Positions 38,468-47,303 of a DNA stretch of 64,000 bases are shown one piece after another. The notes below the pieces were generated by a model, which searched no databases, had not been told where the DNA came from, and was given only the letters and a program-made list of their open reading frames with translations. Source of the stretch: Streptomyces xylophagus (GTDB lineage: Bacteria; Actinomycetota; Actinomycetes; Streptomycetales; Streptomycetaceae); NCBI RefSeq assembly GCF_000716435.1, contig NZ_JNWO01000021.1:186001-250000 (forward strand), read 5' to 3'. The translations under genes and the position numbers were made by a program. Within the stretch, counting starts at the first letter, position 1, and every line of letters begins with the position of its first letter.

Positions 38468-40048
38468 GTGAACAAGCTCCACCAGTGGCCAGTCCTGCCG
38501 ATCGTGGCGGGGCTGGCCTCCGGCCTGTTGACCGGCTGCGGCACCCAGACGGGCGGCTCCTCGGGCACCGGCTCCTCCGTGGTCATGGGAATGTCCGACG
38601 ACGTCCTGGCCACCGACCCCGCCTCCGGCTACGACCCCGGTTCCTGGCTGTTGTTCAACAACGTCTTCCAGTCGCTGCTCAGCTTCCCCAAGGGCGGCAC
38701 CGAACCGCAGCCGGAGGCCGCCGAGAAGTGCTCCTTCACGGACACCCGCGCCAAGGTCTACCGCTGCACCCTCAGGGACGGTCTGAAGTTCAGCAATGGT
38801 GACGCGCTCACCTCGAAGGACGTCAAGTTCTCCTTCGACCGCATGCTGAAGATCAACGACGGTGCCGGCCCCGCGATCATGTTCCCCATGCTCGACAAGG
38901 TCGAGACACCGGACAAGAAGACCGTCGTCTTCCACCTGAACACGTCCGACGCCACCTTCCCGAGCAAGATCGCCTCCGGCGCCGGCTCGATCGTCGACCA
39001 CACGCAGTACGCCGCCAACGGACTGCGCGAGGACGGCCGGGCCGTCGGCTCAGGGCCGTACAAACTCGACTCCTACGGCGACGACGAGGCCGTCTTCTCG
39101 GTCAACGACACCTACAAGGGCACCGCCGAGGTCAAGAACTCCGGCGTCACCCTCAAGTTCTTCCACGGCGACCAGGCCGCCCTGAAGACGGCCCTCCTCG
39201 ACAACAAGATCGACATCGCCTACCGCGGCCTGACCGCCACCGACATCGCGGACATCGAGAACTCCGACGACAGCGACGGCGTCGAGGTCGTCGAGGGCAG
39301 CAGCGCCGAGGTCCAGCACCTGGTCTTCAACATGGACGACCCGGTCGCCGGACGGATCGGCGTCCGCAAGGCAATCGCCCACCTCCTGGACCGCGAAGCC
39401 CTCATCCGGGACGTCTACAAGGACACGGCGACCGCGCTGTACTCGATCATCCCGGCCGGCATCGCCGGACACACCACGTCCTTCTTCGACACCTACGGCG
39501 ACCGCCCCTCCAAGTCCAAGGCCAAGGCCGCGCTGGAGGCCGACGGCATCACCGACAAGGTGAAACTGACCCTCTGGTCCACCCCGTCCCGCTACGGCCC
39601 GGCCACCGACCGGGAGTTGAAGGCCATCGCGGGGCAGCTCAACGCCAGCGGCCTGTTCGACGCCGACGTGAAGTCCGTGGCCTACAGCCAGTACGAGAAG
39701 GACATCACCAAGGGCAAGTACGGCGTCTACGTGAAGGGCTGGGTGCCCGACTACCCGGACGCCGACAACTTCACCGCCCCCTTCTTCGGCAAGGGCAACG
39801 TGCTGAGCAACAACTACACCAACAACACGATCACCGACACGCTCATCCCCAGGACCGCCGCCCAGAGCGACCGCTCCGCCACCGACACCGACTACGGCAG
39901 ACTCCAGGACATCGTCGCCGACCAACTGCCCGTCCTCCCGGTCTGGCAGGCCAAGCAGTACGCGGTCACCCGCGACAACGTCTACGGCCTCGAGTACTGC
40001 CTGGACGCCTCGACGGTGTTCCGCTTCTGGGAACTCAGCAAGGGCTGA
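38468..40048 (+). CDS. peptide-type ABC transporter solute-binding lipoprotein 2
   Basis: This 526-residue paralogue of the preceding protein has lipobox LLTGC (Cys about 22) and matching segments CTLRDGLKFSNGDALTSKDV, SDATFPSKIASG and GWVPDYPDADNFTAPFF. The GTG at 38468 has AAGG 9 bp upstream and gives a proper signal peptide; the frame from 38408 does not. It lies 69 bp after the first copy, so they are probably co-transcribed. Confidence 0.87.
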   Translation: MNKLHQWPVLPIVAGLASGLLTGCGTQTGGSSGTGSSVVMGMSDDVLATDPASGYDPGSWLLFNNVFQSLLSFPKGGTEPQPEAAEKCSFTDTRAKVYRCTLRDGLKFSNGDALTSKDVKFSFDRMLKINDGAGPAIMFPMLDKVETPDKKTVVFHLNTSDATFPSKIASGAGSIVDHTQYAANGLREDGRAVGSGPYKLDSYGDDEAVFSVNDTYKGTAEVKNSGVTLKFFHGDQAALKTALLDNKIDIAYRGLTATDIADIENSDDSDGVEVVEGSSAEVQHLVFNMDDPVAGRIGVRKAIAHLLDREALIRDVYKDTATALYSIIPAGIAGHTTSFFDTYGDRPSKSKAKAALEADGITDKVKLTLWSTPSRYGPATDRELKAIAGQLNASGLFDADVKSVAYSQYEKDITKGKYGVYVKGWVPDYPDADNFTAPFFGKGNVLSNNYTNNTITDTLIPRTAAQSDRSATDTDYGRLQDIVADQLPVLPVWQAKQYAVTRDNVYGLEYCLDASTVFRFWELSKG

Positions 40049-40065
40049 CCCGGGCCCGCACACAC

Positions 40066-40102
40066 GAAGAGGGCGCCCCTGTCAGGAAGGGGCGCCCTCT
40101 TC
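40066..40102 (+). terminator. terminator after the binding-protein pair
   Basis: A perfect 15-bp stem (40066-40080 / 40088-40102) with a 7-nt loop lies between this operon and the convergent regulator gene. Confidence 0.8.
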
Positions 40103-40130
40103 TACGTATGTCACGTGTACCGGGGTCTAC

Positions 40131-40802
40131 TCACTGCGCGCCGGGGCGCACCAACCCACTCTCGTACGCGTACACCGCGGCCTGCACCCGGTCACGCAGA
40201 CCCAGCTTGGTCAGCACATGCCCCACATGCGTCTTGACGGTGGTCTCGCTGACGAAGAGATCGGCGGCGATCTCGGCGTTCGACAACCCGCGCGCCACCA
40301 GCTTCAACACCTCGACCTCGCGCTCGGTCAACGTGTGCAGGGCATCCGGGACCGGCTCGTCACCGGACGGCAGATGACCGGCGTACTTGTCCAGCAACCG
40401 CCGCGTGATGCTCGGCGCGAGCATGGCCTCACCGGCGGCCACCACCCGGATCGCCTGCACCAGTTCATTCGCCGGCGCGTCCTTCAACAGGAACCCACTG
40501 GCACCGGCCCGCAACGCCTCCACGACATACTCGTCGAGGTCGAAGGTGGTCAGCACCAGCACCTTCGCCGGACCGTCCCGCCCGGGACCGGTGATCTGCC
40601 GGGTCGCCTCCACCCCGTCCATCCGCGGCATACGGATGTCCATCAGCACCACATCGGGCTGCAGAGCCCGCACCTGGTCGAGCGCCTGCAGCCCGTCACC
40701 GGCCTCACCGACGACGGCCAGATCCTGCTCCGCCTCCAGAATCATCCGGAACCCGGTGCGCAGCAGCGGCTGGTCATCGACAAGTAGGACGCGGATGGCC
40801 AC
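40131..40802 (-). CDS. NarL/LuxR-family response regulator
   Basis: This 223-residue two-component regulator has a receiver domain (RVLLVDDQPLLRTGF, the phospho-acceptor Asp in VVLMDIRMPRMDG, Thr in VLVLTTFD, Lys in GFLLKDAPA) and a C-terminal LuxR-type helix-turn-helix (LTEREVEVLKLVARGLSN, VSETTVKTHV). The GTG at 40802 follows AAGGAG by 6 bp. No histidine kinase gene lies next to it in this window, so it is an orphan or its kinase is elsewhere. Confidence 0.92.
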   Translation of the reverse strand: MAIRVLLVDDQPLLRTGFRMILEAEQDLAVVGEAGDGLQALDQVRALQPDVVLMDIRMPRMDGVEATRQITGPGRDGPAKVLVLTTFDLDEYVVEALRAGASGFLLKDAPANELVQAIRVVAAGEAMLAPSITRRLLDKYAGHLPSGDEPVPDALHTLTEREVEVLKLVARGLSNAEIAADLFVSETTVKTHVGHVLTKLGLRDRVQAAVYAYESGLVRPGAQ

Positions 40803-41740
40803 GTGAGTCTCCTTCGCTAGCCCGGCCCCATTCTGCCCTGCGCCGCGGCGTGGGACGCGACCGGCCTGGAGGGGGTGGGGCCTGGGGCTTCCGGTGGGGT
40901 ACTGGTTGCTGCACCCAGGGCGATGAGGGAAGAGGCGTTCGCTGCGTTTGGGCTCGGGGCGGCCCGCCCGGGAACCTCGACCAGCGTGGCCTGTGCGGCA
41001 AGGTCGGCGCCGTAGCCCAGGCCGGGGTGACCTACGGTCGGGCGCCTCGGGAGCTGTGCGGGCGATGGCGTTGGAGAGTGCCCGTTGCCTCGGCGCTTTG
41101 GGCGGGAGGGGTGTTTGTTGCCCCCGAAGCCTGGGCGGGAAGCGCATCCGTCAGCTCCGGCACGTTCACCGGCTCCGGCTCTGGCCCCTGTCCCTGGCGG
41201 AACAGGGGTCTGCTGCCTTCGGGGCTCAGCCGGGAATTCCGTCGGTCACCTCGGCGGGGCGGACAGAACGTCGCCGTCCCGGTACCCCCGTCGGTCGCCG
41301 CCGGGCCCCGACGGAAACATCGTCGAGTGCCTCGGGCCCTTGGGCGGCAACACTCTCGTCGGCACCGGGCACCGGGCACCGGGCACCGGGCACCGGGCAC
41401 CGGGCACCGGGCACCGGGCACCGGGCACCGGGCACCGGGCACCGGGCACCGGGCGCGCCTGGCCCGCCGCCCCATAGCCTCCGACCCCTGGTGGGGAGAT
41501 CGTCTGGAGCATCCGGTCTCTCGACGGAAGCGCGGTACCTGTGCCTCCGGCCCTTCCGTAGGAACGCCGTCTCCTGCCTCCGGCCTCTCTGCGGAAACGC
41601 CGTACTTTACGCATCCGCCCCCTACTCGGGAACGCCGCCTCTTGCATCTGCCCCCTCTGCGGAAGCGCGGTATCTATGCCTCCGGTCCCTCTGCGGGAAC
41701 GCCGTCCCCTGCCTTCGCTCCCTCCGGAGGAAGGCCGTAC
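40803..41740. other. 938-bp gap rich in tandem repeats, no convincing gene
   Basis: No frame shows protein-like composition or a start with a ribosome-binding site. The stretch holds a heptamer array (41363-41453) and most of a ~33-bp degenerate array (41525-41840). Shorter similar phrases such as CCGAAGCCTGGGCGGGAA occur at 41100-41230, which suggests older repeats. Confidence 0.5.
41363..41453 (+). repeat. 13 tandem copies of CACCGGG
   Basis: Thirteen perfect 7-bp units fill 91 bp. The array is outside any gene. Confidence 0.95.
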
Positions 41741-41840
41741 CTATGCCTCCGGCCCTCCCGCGGAAACGCCGTCTCCCGCCTCCGAACCCTCCGCAGAGAC
41801 ATCGCTCCCCGCCTCCGCCACCCCCGCAGAAACGCCGTAG
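41525..41840 (+). repeat. degenerate ~33-bp tandem repeat
   Basis: About 9-10 imperfect units of 32-35 bp share CGGAAACGCCGT, then a pyrimidine-rich stretch and GCCTCCGG. The right ~100 bp encode the C-terminal 11-residue repeats of the RecB-like protein; the rest lies beyond its stop codon. Confidence 0.8.
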
Positions 41841-42763
41841 GCACCCCGCACAGGCAACGGATACGGCGGGGGAGTCCCCCCGAACTCCGGGCACACCGCC
41901 TGGTGGTCGCACCAGCCGCACAGCTTGGTCGGGCGGGGACGCCACTCGCCCGTCTCCGTGGCCAGCCGGATCGCCTCCCACAGGGCCAGCAGCTTGCGCT
42001 CGACCCGCTCCAGGTCCGCGAGGACGGGGTCGTACGTCAGAACGTCCCCGCTGCCGAGATACACCAGCTGGAGCCGCCGTGGGACGACCTGCTTCAGCCG
42101 CCAGACCACCAGCGCGTAGAACTTCATCTGGAACAGCGCGCCCTCGGCGTACTCCGGCCGCGGCGCCTTGCCCGTCTTGTAGTCGACGATCCGCACATCA
42201 CCCGTGGGCGCCACATCGACCCGGTCGATGATCCCGCGCAGCTTCAGCCCCGAATCCAGCTCGGCCTCGACGAACATCTCCCGCTCGGCAGGCTCCAGCC
42301 GCGTCGGATCCTCCAGGGAGAACCACCGCTCGACCAGCCGCTCCGCCTCCCCGAGCCAGCGCGCCAGCCGCTCGCCCTCCGGATCGTCGGCGAACAGCTC
42401 CACGACCTCCGGCCTGGACTCCCGCAACCGGTCCCACTGCCCGGGAATCAGCGACTTGGCACGCGGCGCCGTACGCTCGGCCGCCGGCGCGTCGAAAAGC
42501 CGCTCAAGGACGGAGTGCACCAAGGTCCCCCTGGTCGCCGCCTCGCTGGGCTTCTCCGGCAGCCGGTCGATCACCCGGAACCGGTACAACAACGGGCACT
42601 GCATGAAGTCACTGGCACGCGAGGGCGACAGCGAGGCAGGCGCTATGGCGACGCGCTCGGCCACGCTCGCCGTCCCCGTCTCCACCGTCACTTCCGCGGT
42701 CGGCCCCGCCGCCGCGCCCTCGTCGCCGGACACCCCTGCGACACCCTCGGTACTGGTCTCCAT
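41741..42763 (-). CDS. RecB-family exonuclease (PD-(D/E)XK)
   Basis: This 340-residue nuclease has the Cas4/AddB-like PD-(D/E)XK core: ATRGTLVHSVLERLF (His), RGIIDRVDV (Asp), VRIVDYKTGK (Asp-x-Lys) and cysteines in CPLLYRF and CGWCDHQAVC that could hold an iron-sulfur cluster. It is like Rv2119 of M. tuberculosis. The last ~32 residues are repeats of about 11 residues (GVSAGVAEAG type) made by a 33-bp minisatellite, and are not part of the fold. The ATG at 42763 is the likely start; the upstream Ser-rich frame is a shadow of the protease gene. Confidence 0.85.
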   Translation of the reverse strand: METSTEGVAGVSGDEGAAAGPTAEVTVETGTASVAERVAIAPASLSPSRASDFMQCPLLYRFRVIDRLPEKPSEAATRGTLVHSVLERLFDAPAAERTAPRAKSLIPGQWDRLRESRPEVVELFADDPEGERLARWLGEAERLVERWFSLEDPTRLEPAEREMFVEAELDSGLKLRGIIDRVDVAPTGDVRIVDYKTGKAPRPEYAEGALFQMKFYALVVWRLKQVVPRRLQLVYLGSGDVLTYDPVLADLERVERKLLALWEAIRLATETGEWRPRPTKLCGWCDHQAVCPEFGGTPPPYPLPVRGAYGVSAGVAEAGSDVSAEGSEAGDGVSAGGPEA

Positions 42764-42938
42764 GCCCACAGACCTTACGGCCCACCACTGACAGTGACCC
42801 GATCCCGGCCGACGCGCTCGCGACAGCCGGGGAAACGCGGGGGGTGCCGGGGCGGAACGCGTCGCGACCGCCGCATACCATCGACCCGAGACCCCTCCGC
42901 CCGGCTGGCGCGGAGGACGCTTCGAACGAGGGGAAACC

Positions 42939-44705
42939 GTGGACGAGAGCGGCGGGAGCGGGCAGCCGCGGTCCGGCACCAACGAGCCGACCGAGCACGC
43001 CACGGGTGCCACGACCCCGGCCGCCGACCCCGGCACCCCCGAACCGAAACACGGCGACTCCGACTCGCCTGGGTCCGAGACATCCGCCCAGGCGCCTGAG
43101 GACGAGAAGGACGCGACCGTGTCGTCGGGGGAGCGCGAGGACGTCAGCGCCCCGCCCGAGTCCCGCGACGAGGCGAGCACGTCGCACGAGCACGTCACGC
43201 GTGACGGAGGCTCGGAGCCGAGCACGTCGCCCGCCCCGCACGACCGGACGGACACCGACACCGACACGGCGCACGACGACACTCCCGCGCCCTCGACCCC
43301 TTCCGCCCCGGCTCCCGCTGACGCACCCCCCGCCGCCGTTCCGGTTCCCGTCCCCCCGGCGCACGCCCACCTGAACGGTGAGCCGAAGCCTGGTGGCGCG
43401 CCCACGGGCAATGACCACACCGACGACCACGACCGCACCCCCAGCCACCCCAACCTCCCCTACGCCCACACCGACCCCGACGCCCGGTCCGGAGCCGACG
43501 CCCCTCACACCGACCCCGGCATCGCCAAGGGCCGCCCCCCGCGCCGCCCCAAAGAACCCGGCGGCGGCCTGCTCATGGGCCGCCCCTTCGGCGTGCCCGT
43601 CTACGTGGCCCCCAGCTGGTTCCTCGTCGCCGCGCTCATCACCTGGGTGTTCGGCGGTCAGCTGGACCGCGTCCTGCCCGAACTCGGCGCCGCCCGCTAC
43701 CTCGTGGCCCTCTTCTTCGCGGTCGCCTTCTACGGTTCGGTCCTGGTGCACGAACTCGCCCACACCGTCGCCGCCCTCCGCTTCAAACTCCCGGTCCGCC
43801 GCATCCAGTTGCAGTTCTTCGGCGGGGTCTCCGAGATCGAGAAGGAGGCCGAGACCCCCGGCAGGGAGTTCGTGCTGGCCTTCGTCGGCCCGCTGCTCTC
43901 GCTGATCCTCTCGGGCATCTTCTACCTCGCCATGCAGCCCGTGGAGCCCGGCACCGTCCCCGGCGTCCTGCTGGCAGGCCTGATGGTCTCCAACCTCATC
44001 GTGGCCGCCTTCAACCTCCTGCCCGGCCTGCCCCTGGACGGCGGCCGCATGCTCCGCGCCGTCGTCTGGAAGATCACCGGCAGGCCCATGAGCGGCACCA
44101 TCGCCGCCGCCTGGGTCGGCCGCGCCCTCGCCGTCTCCGTCCTCATCGGCCTGCCGCTGCTCACCCAGACCGGCGCCCTCGGCACCAACACCGAGGACAT
44201 CAACGGCATGGACACCGTCACCGACGCCCTCCTGGCCGCGATCCTCGCCGCGATCATCTGGACCGGCGCCGGCAACAGCCTCCGTATGGCCCGACTGCGC
44301 GAACACCTTCCGGAACTCCGCGCCCGCAACCTCACCCGCCGCGCGGTACCCGTCGAGACCAACACCCCCCTCTCCGAAGCGCTGCGCCGCGCCAACGCCG
44401 CCGGAGCCCGCGCCCTGGTCGTCGTCGACGCCGACGGCCAGCCCCTCTCCCTCGTCCGCGAGGCCGCCATCGTCGGCGTACCCGAACACCGTCGCCCCTG
44501 GGTCTCCGTCAGCGGCCTCGCCCAGGACCTCACCGACGGCATGCGGGTCTCCGCGGAGCTGGCCGGCGAGGACCTCCTCGACGCCCTGCGCGCCACCCCC
44601 GCCACCGAGTACCTCGTGGTCGAGGAGACCGGCGAGATCTACGGCGTCCTGTCCGCCGCGGACGTGGAGCGGGCGTTCGTGAAGGCCATGGCAAGGCCCA
44701 GCTGA
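42939..44705 (+). CDS. site-2-type M50 zinc metalloprotease with CBS domain
   Basis: This 588-residue membrane protease has a ~195-residue N-terminal tail rich in Pro, Thr, Asp and Glu, then about six membrane segments with the zinc motif VLVHELAHTV (HExxH) and the third ligand in LPGLPLDGGRML (LDG). A C-terminal region (about 470-585) is CBS-like (LVVVDADGQPLSLV, YLVVEETGEIYGVL). Relatives (Rip3 type) cut membrane-bound regulators; the target here is unknown. The GTG at 42939 follows GAGGGG by 6 bp. Confidence 0.85.
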   Translation: MDESGGSGQPRSGTNEPTEHATGATTPAADPGTPEPKHGDSDSPGSETSAQAPEDEKDATVSSGEREDVSAPPESRDEASTSHEHVTRDGGSEPSTSPAPHDRTDTDTDTAHDDTPAPSTPSAPAPADAPPAAVPVPVPPAHAHLNGEPKPGGAPTGNDHTDDHDRTPSHPNLPYAHTDPDARSGADAPHTDPGIAKGRPPRRPKEPGGGLLMGRPFGVPVYVAPSWFLVAALITWVFGGQLDRVLPELGAARYLVALFFAVAFYGSVLVHELAHTVAALRFKLPVRRIQLQFFGGVSEIEKEAETPGREFVLAFVGPLLSLILSGIFYLAMQPVEPGTVPGVLLAGLMVSNLIVAAFNLLPGLPLDGGRMLRAVVWKITGRPMSGTIAAAWVGRALAVSVLIGLPLLTQTGALGTNTEDINGMDTVTDALLAAILAAIIWTGAGNSLRMARLREHLPELRARNLTRRAVPVETNTPLSEALRRANAAGARALVVVDADGQPLSLVREAAIVGVPEHRRPWVSVSGLAQDLTDGMRVSAELAGEDLLDALRATPATEYLVVEETGEIYGVLSAADVERAFVKAMARPS

Positions 44706-44775
44706 AGGCGCCCCGTCAGGCGTGGCGCGGGGCTGCATGTATTTGCGGCTCCGCCGCGTGGGCGCGACCAGCCAC
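44706..44775 (+). repeat. Streptomyces intergenic repeat (GCGGCTCCGCCGCG type)
   Basis: The phrase GCGGCTCCGCCGCGTGGGCG with a following GACCAGCCACGA belongs to a repeat family common after genes in Streptomyces. It contains a GCGGC-TCC-GCCGC hairpin and may end the protease transcript. Confidence 0.55.
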
Positions 44776-44832
44776 GAACTGCCGCAGTTCCGCACGCACC
44801 TGGAGTTGGTCGGGGCTCTCTCCGGGGACCGG

Positions 44833-44838
44833 TAGGCT
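44833..44838 (+). promoter_or_regulatory. -10 box for a leaderless trmI transcript
   Basis: TAGGCT ends 6 nt before the trmI ATG; no ribosome-binding site is present. Confidence 0.5.
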
Positions 44839-44844
44839 GGTCAC

Positions 44845-45750
44845 ATGTCCGAACCGACCGGTGCCGCCCGCAGGCGCGGGCCCTTCAAGGTCGGGGACCA
44901 GGTTCAGCTGACCGACCCCAAGGGCCGCCACTACACGTTCACGCTCGAAGCGGGGAAGAACTTCCACACCCACAAGGGTTCCTTCCCGCACGACGAGCTG
45001 ATCGGCGCACCCGAGGGCAGCGTTGTCCGCACCACCGGAAACGTCGCCTACCTCGCGCTGCGCCCCCTGCTCCCCGACTACGTCCTGTCCATGCCCCGCG
45101 GCGCCGCCGTGGTCTACCCCAAGGACGCGGGGCAGATCCTGTCCTTCGCGGACATCTTCCCCGGCGCCCGCGTCGTGGAAGCGGGCGTGGGCTCCGGCTC
45201 GCTCAGCAGCTTCCTGCTGCGCGCCATCGGCGACCAGGGCATGCTGCACTCCTACGAGCGCCGCGAGGACTTCGCCGAGATCGCCCAGCAGAACGTGGAG
45301 CGCTACTTCGGCGAACCGCACCCCGCCTGGCAGCTCACCGTCGGCGACCTCCAGGACAACCTGTCCGACACGGACGTGGACCGCGTCATCCTGGACATGC
45401 TCGCCCCCTGGGAGTGCCTGGAGGCCGTCTCCAAGGCGCTCGTGCCCGGCGGCATCCTGTGCTGCTACGTCGCGACCACCACCCAGCTCGCGCGGACCGT
45501 CGAGTCCATCCGCGAGATCGGCTGCTTCAACGAGCCGACCGCCTGGGAGACGATGCTCCGCAACTGGCACGTCGAGGGCCTGGCCGTCCGCCCCGACCAC
45601 CGGATGATCGGCCACACCGGCTTCCTCCTCACCGCCCGGCGCCTCGCCGACGGCGTCGAGCCTCCCATGCGCCGCCGCCGCCCCGCCAAGGGCGCCTACG
45701 GCGACGACTACACCGGCCCGAACGCGGACGGCGGCGCCACCGGCCGCTGA
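44845..45750 (+). CDS. trmI: tRNA (adenine-58-N1)-methyltransferase
   Basis: TrmI methylates A58 in the T-loop of tRNA with S-adenosylmethionine and works as a tetramer. This 301-residue protein has an N-terminal beta domain, then the Rossmann methyltransferase core with motif I VVEAGVGSGSLSSFLL (about residues 112-127), acidic motif YERREDFAEIA and motif IV VILDMLAPWECLEA. The last ~35 residues are basic and Gly-rich. It is the counterpart of Rv2118c. Confidence 0.93.
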   Translation: MSEPTGAARRRGPFKVGDQVQLTDPKGRHYTFTLEAGKNFHTHKGSFPHDELIGAPEGSVVRTTGNVAYLALRPLLPDYVLSMPRGAAVVYPKDAGQILSFADIFPGARVVEAGVGSGSLSSFLLRAIGDQGMLHSYERREDFAEIAQQNVERYFGEPHPAWQLTVGDLQDNLSDTDVDRVILDMLAPWECLEAVSKALVPGGILCCYVATTTQLARTVESIREIGCFNEPTAWETMLRNWHVEGLAVRPDHRMIGHTGFLLTARRLADGVEPPMRRRRPAKGAYGDDYTGPNADGGATGR

Positions 45751-45793
45751 GCCCCCTCCATTGGCGGCCCTGTGCCGCACTCAACGCGCGAAC

Positions 45794-45837
45794 GCCGTGG
45801 CCGAGTTCCCGGAAAACCTCCGGAACCCGGCCACGGC
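45794..45837 (+). terminator. hairpin after trmI
   Basis: A long stem with one bulge (45794-45812 / 45820-45837) lies 43 bp after the trmI stop. Confidence 0.65.
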
Positions 45838-45999
45838 GTCCTGCTTCTGACGAACCGCAATCCTCCGACGTACCGCACCATCGGGTCGCCCCGTGCGAGC
45901 GTGCGAACGAACTGCCCACCCCGCCGTTCCCCCGCACTGTGCCGTGTGGCACCATGCAGGCCACCCCCACCGGCACAGCCCTCACAGGAGACACTCCTA

Positions 46000-46581
46000 G
46001 TGCAGCACTCCGCCGTCCCGGAACTGGAACTGGCACACACGAACACCCGGCCCATCCACTGGGTAGCCACCGCCACGGCACTCGCCGGCGTCGTGGCCCT
46101 CTCCTCGGTCCTGCAGCCCGACTCCGCGCGCGCCGCCCAGGCCTCCGGCCCCCAGGCGAAGTCCGCACCCGCCGCCTCCGCACCCGCGACCACGGGCGTC
46201 GACTTCCCCATCCAGTGCGGCCCCCTGAAGGCCATCGTGCAGAAGAAGGCCACCGGAGACCTCGACGGCGACGGCAGGCCCGAGACGGTCGCCGTGGTCC
46301 ACTGCGACGCGGGCATGGGTACCCCGCCCGACGGCGTCTACGTCCTCACCCGGGCGGCCAACACCGACAAGCCGCGCGTGGTCGCCACCCTGGTCGCCCC
46401 GAAGGCCCGGGAAACCGTCACCGACTTCGCCGTACGCGACGGAGCCGTACTCGCCACACTCCTCGGCTACTCCACCGAGGACGTGCCCAGTTGCTGCCCC
46501 GACGTCAAGGAGACCGCCAAGTGGCAGTGGCAGGACGGCGAGTTCGTCCGCTCCACGCCCGGCAATACCCAGAGCATCTGA
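46000..46581 (+). CDS. secreted or membrane-anchored protein of unknown function
   Basis: This 193-residue protein has a hydrophobic segment WVATATALAGVVALSSVL (about residues 19-36), followed by an Ala/Pro-rich linker. The exported part has a calcium-binding-like TGDLDGDGRPETVAVV (FG-GAP/VCBS style) and three or four cysteines (CGPLKAI, VHCDAG, SCCPD). No known family is recognised. The GTG at 46000 follows AGGAG by 9 bp; the 76 upstream codons look non-coding. Confidence 0.7.
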   Translation: MQHSAVPELELAHTNTRPIHWVATATALAGVVALSSVLQPDSARAAQASGPQAKSAPAASAPATTGVDFPIQCGPLKAIVQKKATGDLDGDGRPETVAVVHCDAGMGTPPDGVYVLTRAANTDKPRVVATLVAPKARETVTDFAVRDGAVLATLLGYSTEDVPSCCPDVKETAKWQWQDGEFVRSTPGNTQSI

Positions 46582-46611
46582 CGACCCGGAGCATCTGACG
46601 AACAGCCGGCC

Positions 46612-46911
46612 TCAGGCCGCGTCCGGCCCGTACACCTCGACCCGGTCCGCGACCCGGCGCACATGAATGCAGTCGCCCGGACACTCCTTCGCGGAATCCA
46701 CGACATCGACCAGCAACGGCAGCGGTACCGGCGTGGTGGCGCCCTTGTCCTGCAACAGCTCGTCGTCCGGGCTCTTCACATAGGCCAGACCGTCGATGTC
46801 CAGCTCGAAGACCTCGGGGGCGTACTGGGCGCAGATGCCGTCGCCGGTACAGAGATCCTGATCGATCCAGACCTCCAGCGCCTCGCCGTCGGCCGCGGCC
46901 TCGTCCTGCAC
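46612..46911 (-). CDS. ferredoxin
   Basis: This 99-residue [3Fe-4S]/[4Fe-4S]-type ferredoxin has the cluster ligands in DLCTGDGICAQYAPEVFEL (C-x5-C) and ECPGDCIHV (C-x3-C). Such proteins deliver electrons to cytochromes P450 or other oxidoreductases. The GTG at 46911 follows CAGGAG by 8 bp. It is divergent from arc and lies alone; no P450 gene is close. Confidence 0.9.
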   Translation of the reverse strand: MQDEAAADGEALEVWIDQDLCTGDGICAQYAPEVFELDIDGLAYVKSPDDELLQDKGATTPVPLPLLVDVVDSAKECPGDCIHVRRVADRVEVYGPDAA

Positions 46912-47303
46912 GGTGATGTCTCCTGATTCCGAAGGGTGTTGAACACCTTCGACCCTACCTCCGGCCGCCCGGACGACCTTTCTCCGCGATCTCAGGTTTC
47001 CCGCCGCCCGATGACGGACACTGTCCGCATGGACACTCTCAGTCAGGGGCACATTGGCCGGTTTCCACCGGGCGTCGAACCCGCCCGCACGGCAACTCAC
47101 GTCCGCCGTGAAGGGTTTTGACCAACCCGGCCTTGGAACAGTCCGCTTCTGAATCACGTTGAGTGGGTATCCACACGGCGTGAGGGAGAGCGCAGGGTGA
47201 CCGACGACACACCTTGACAGTCTTTGTGATCTAGGGGTTTCAATCGACACCCACCCAGGTAGGGTCTGGAAGCGTCCAGCTCCCCTTGGAGGAGGTGAGG
47301 ACC
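46912..47303. promoter_or_regulatory. divergent regulatory region between ferredoxin and arc genes
   Basis: No gene is seen in these 392 bp. A TTGACA (47214-47219) and a TAGGGT (47260-47265) are candidate promoter elements for arc, though they are too far apart to be a pair. TAGGGTCTG recurs before pup at the same distance from the start codon. Confidence 0.4.

Noticed and set aside
41363..41453. CRISPR array
   Set aside because: The units are contiguous 7-bp repeats without spacers and there are no cas genes.
40803..41740. Protein-coding gene on either strand
   Set aside because: Open frames there owe their length to GC bias and repeats (for example Pro-Gly-Ala-Arg-Cys-Pro-Val repeats); no start with a ribosome-binding site or known domain.
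46912..47303. TTGACA/TAGGGT as one promoter for arc
   Set aside because: The two boxes are 40 bp apart, too far for one sigma-70-type promoter; they were listed only as separate candidates.
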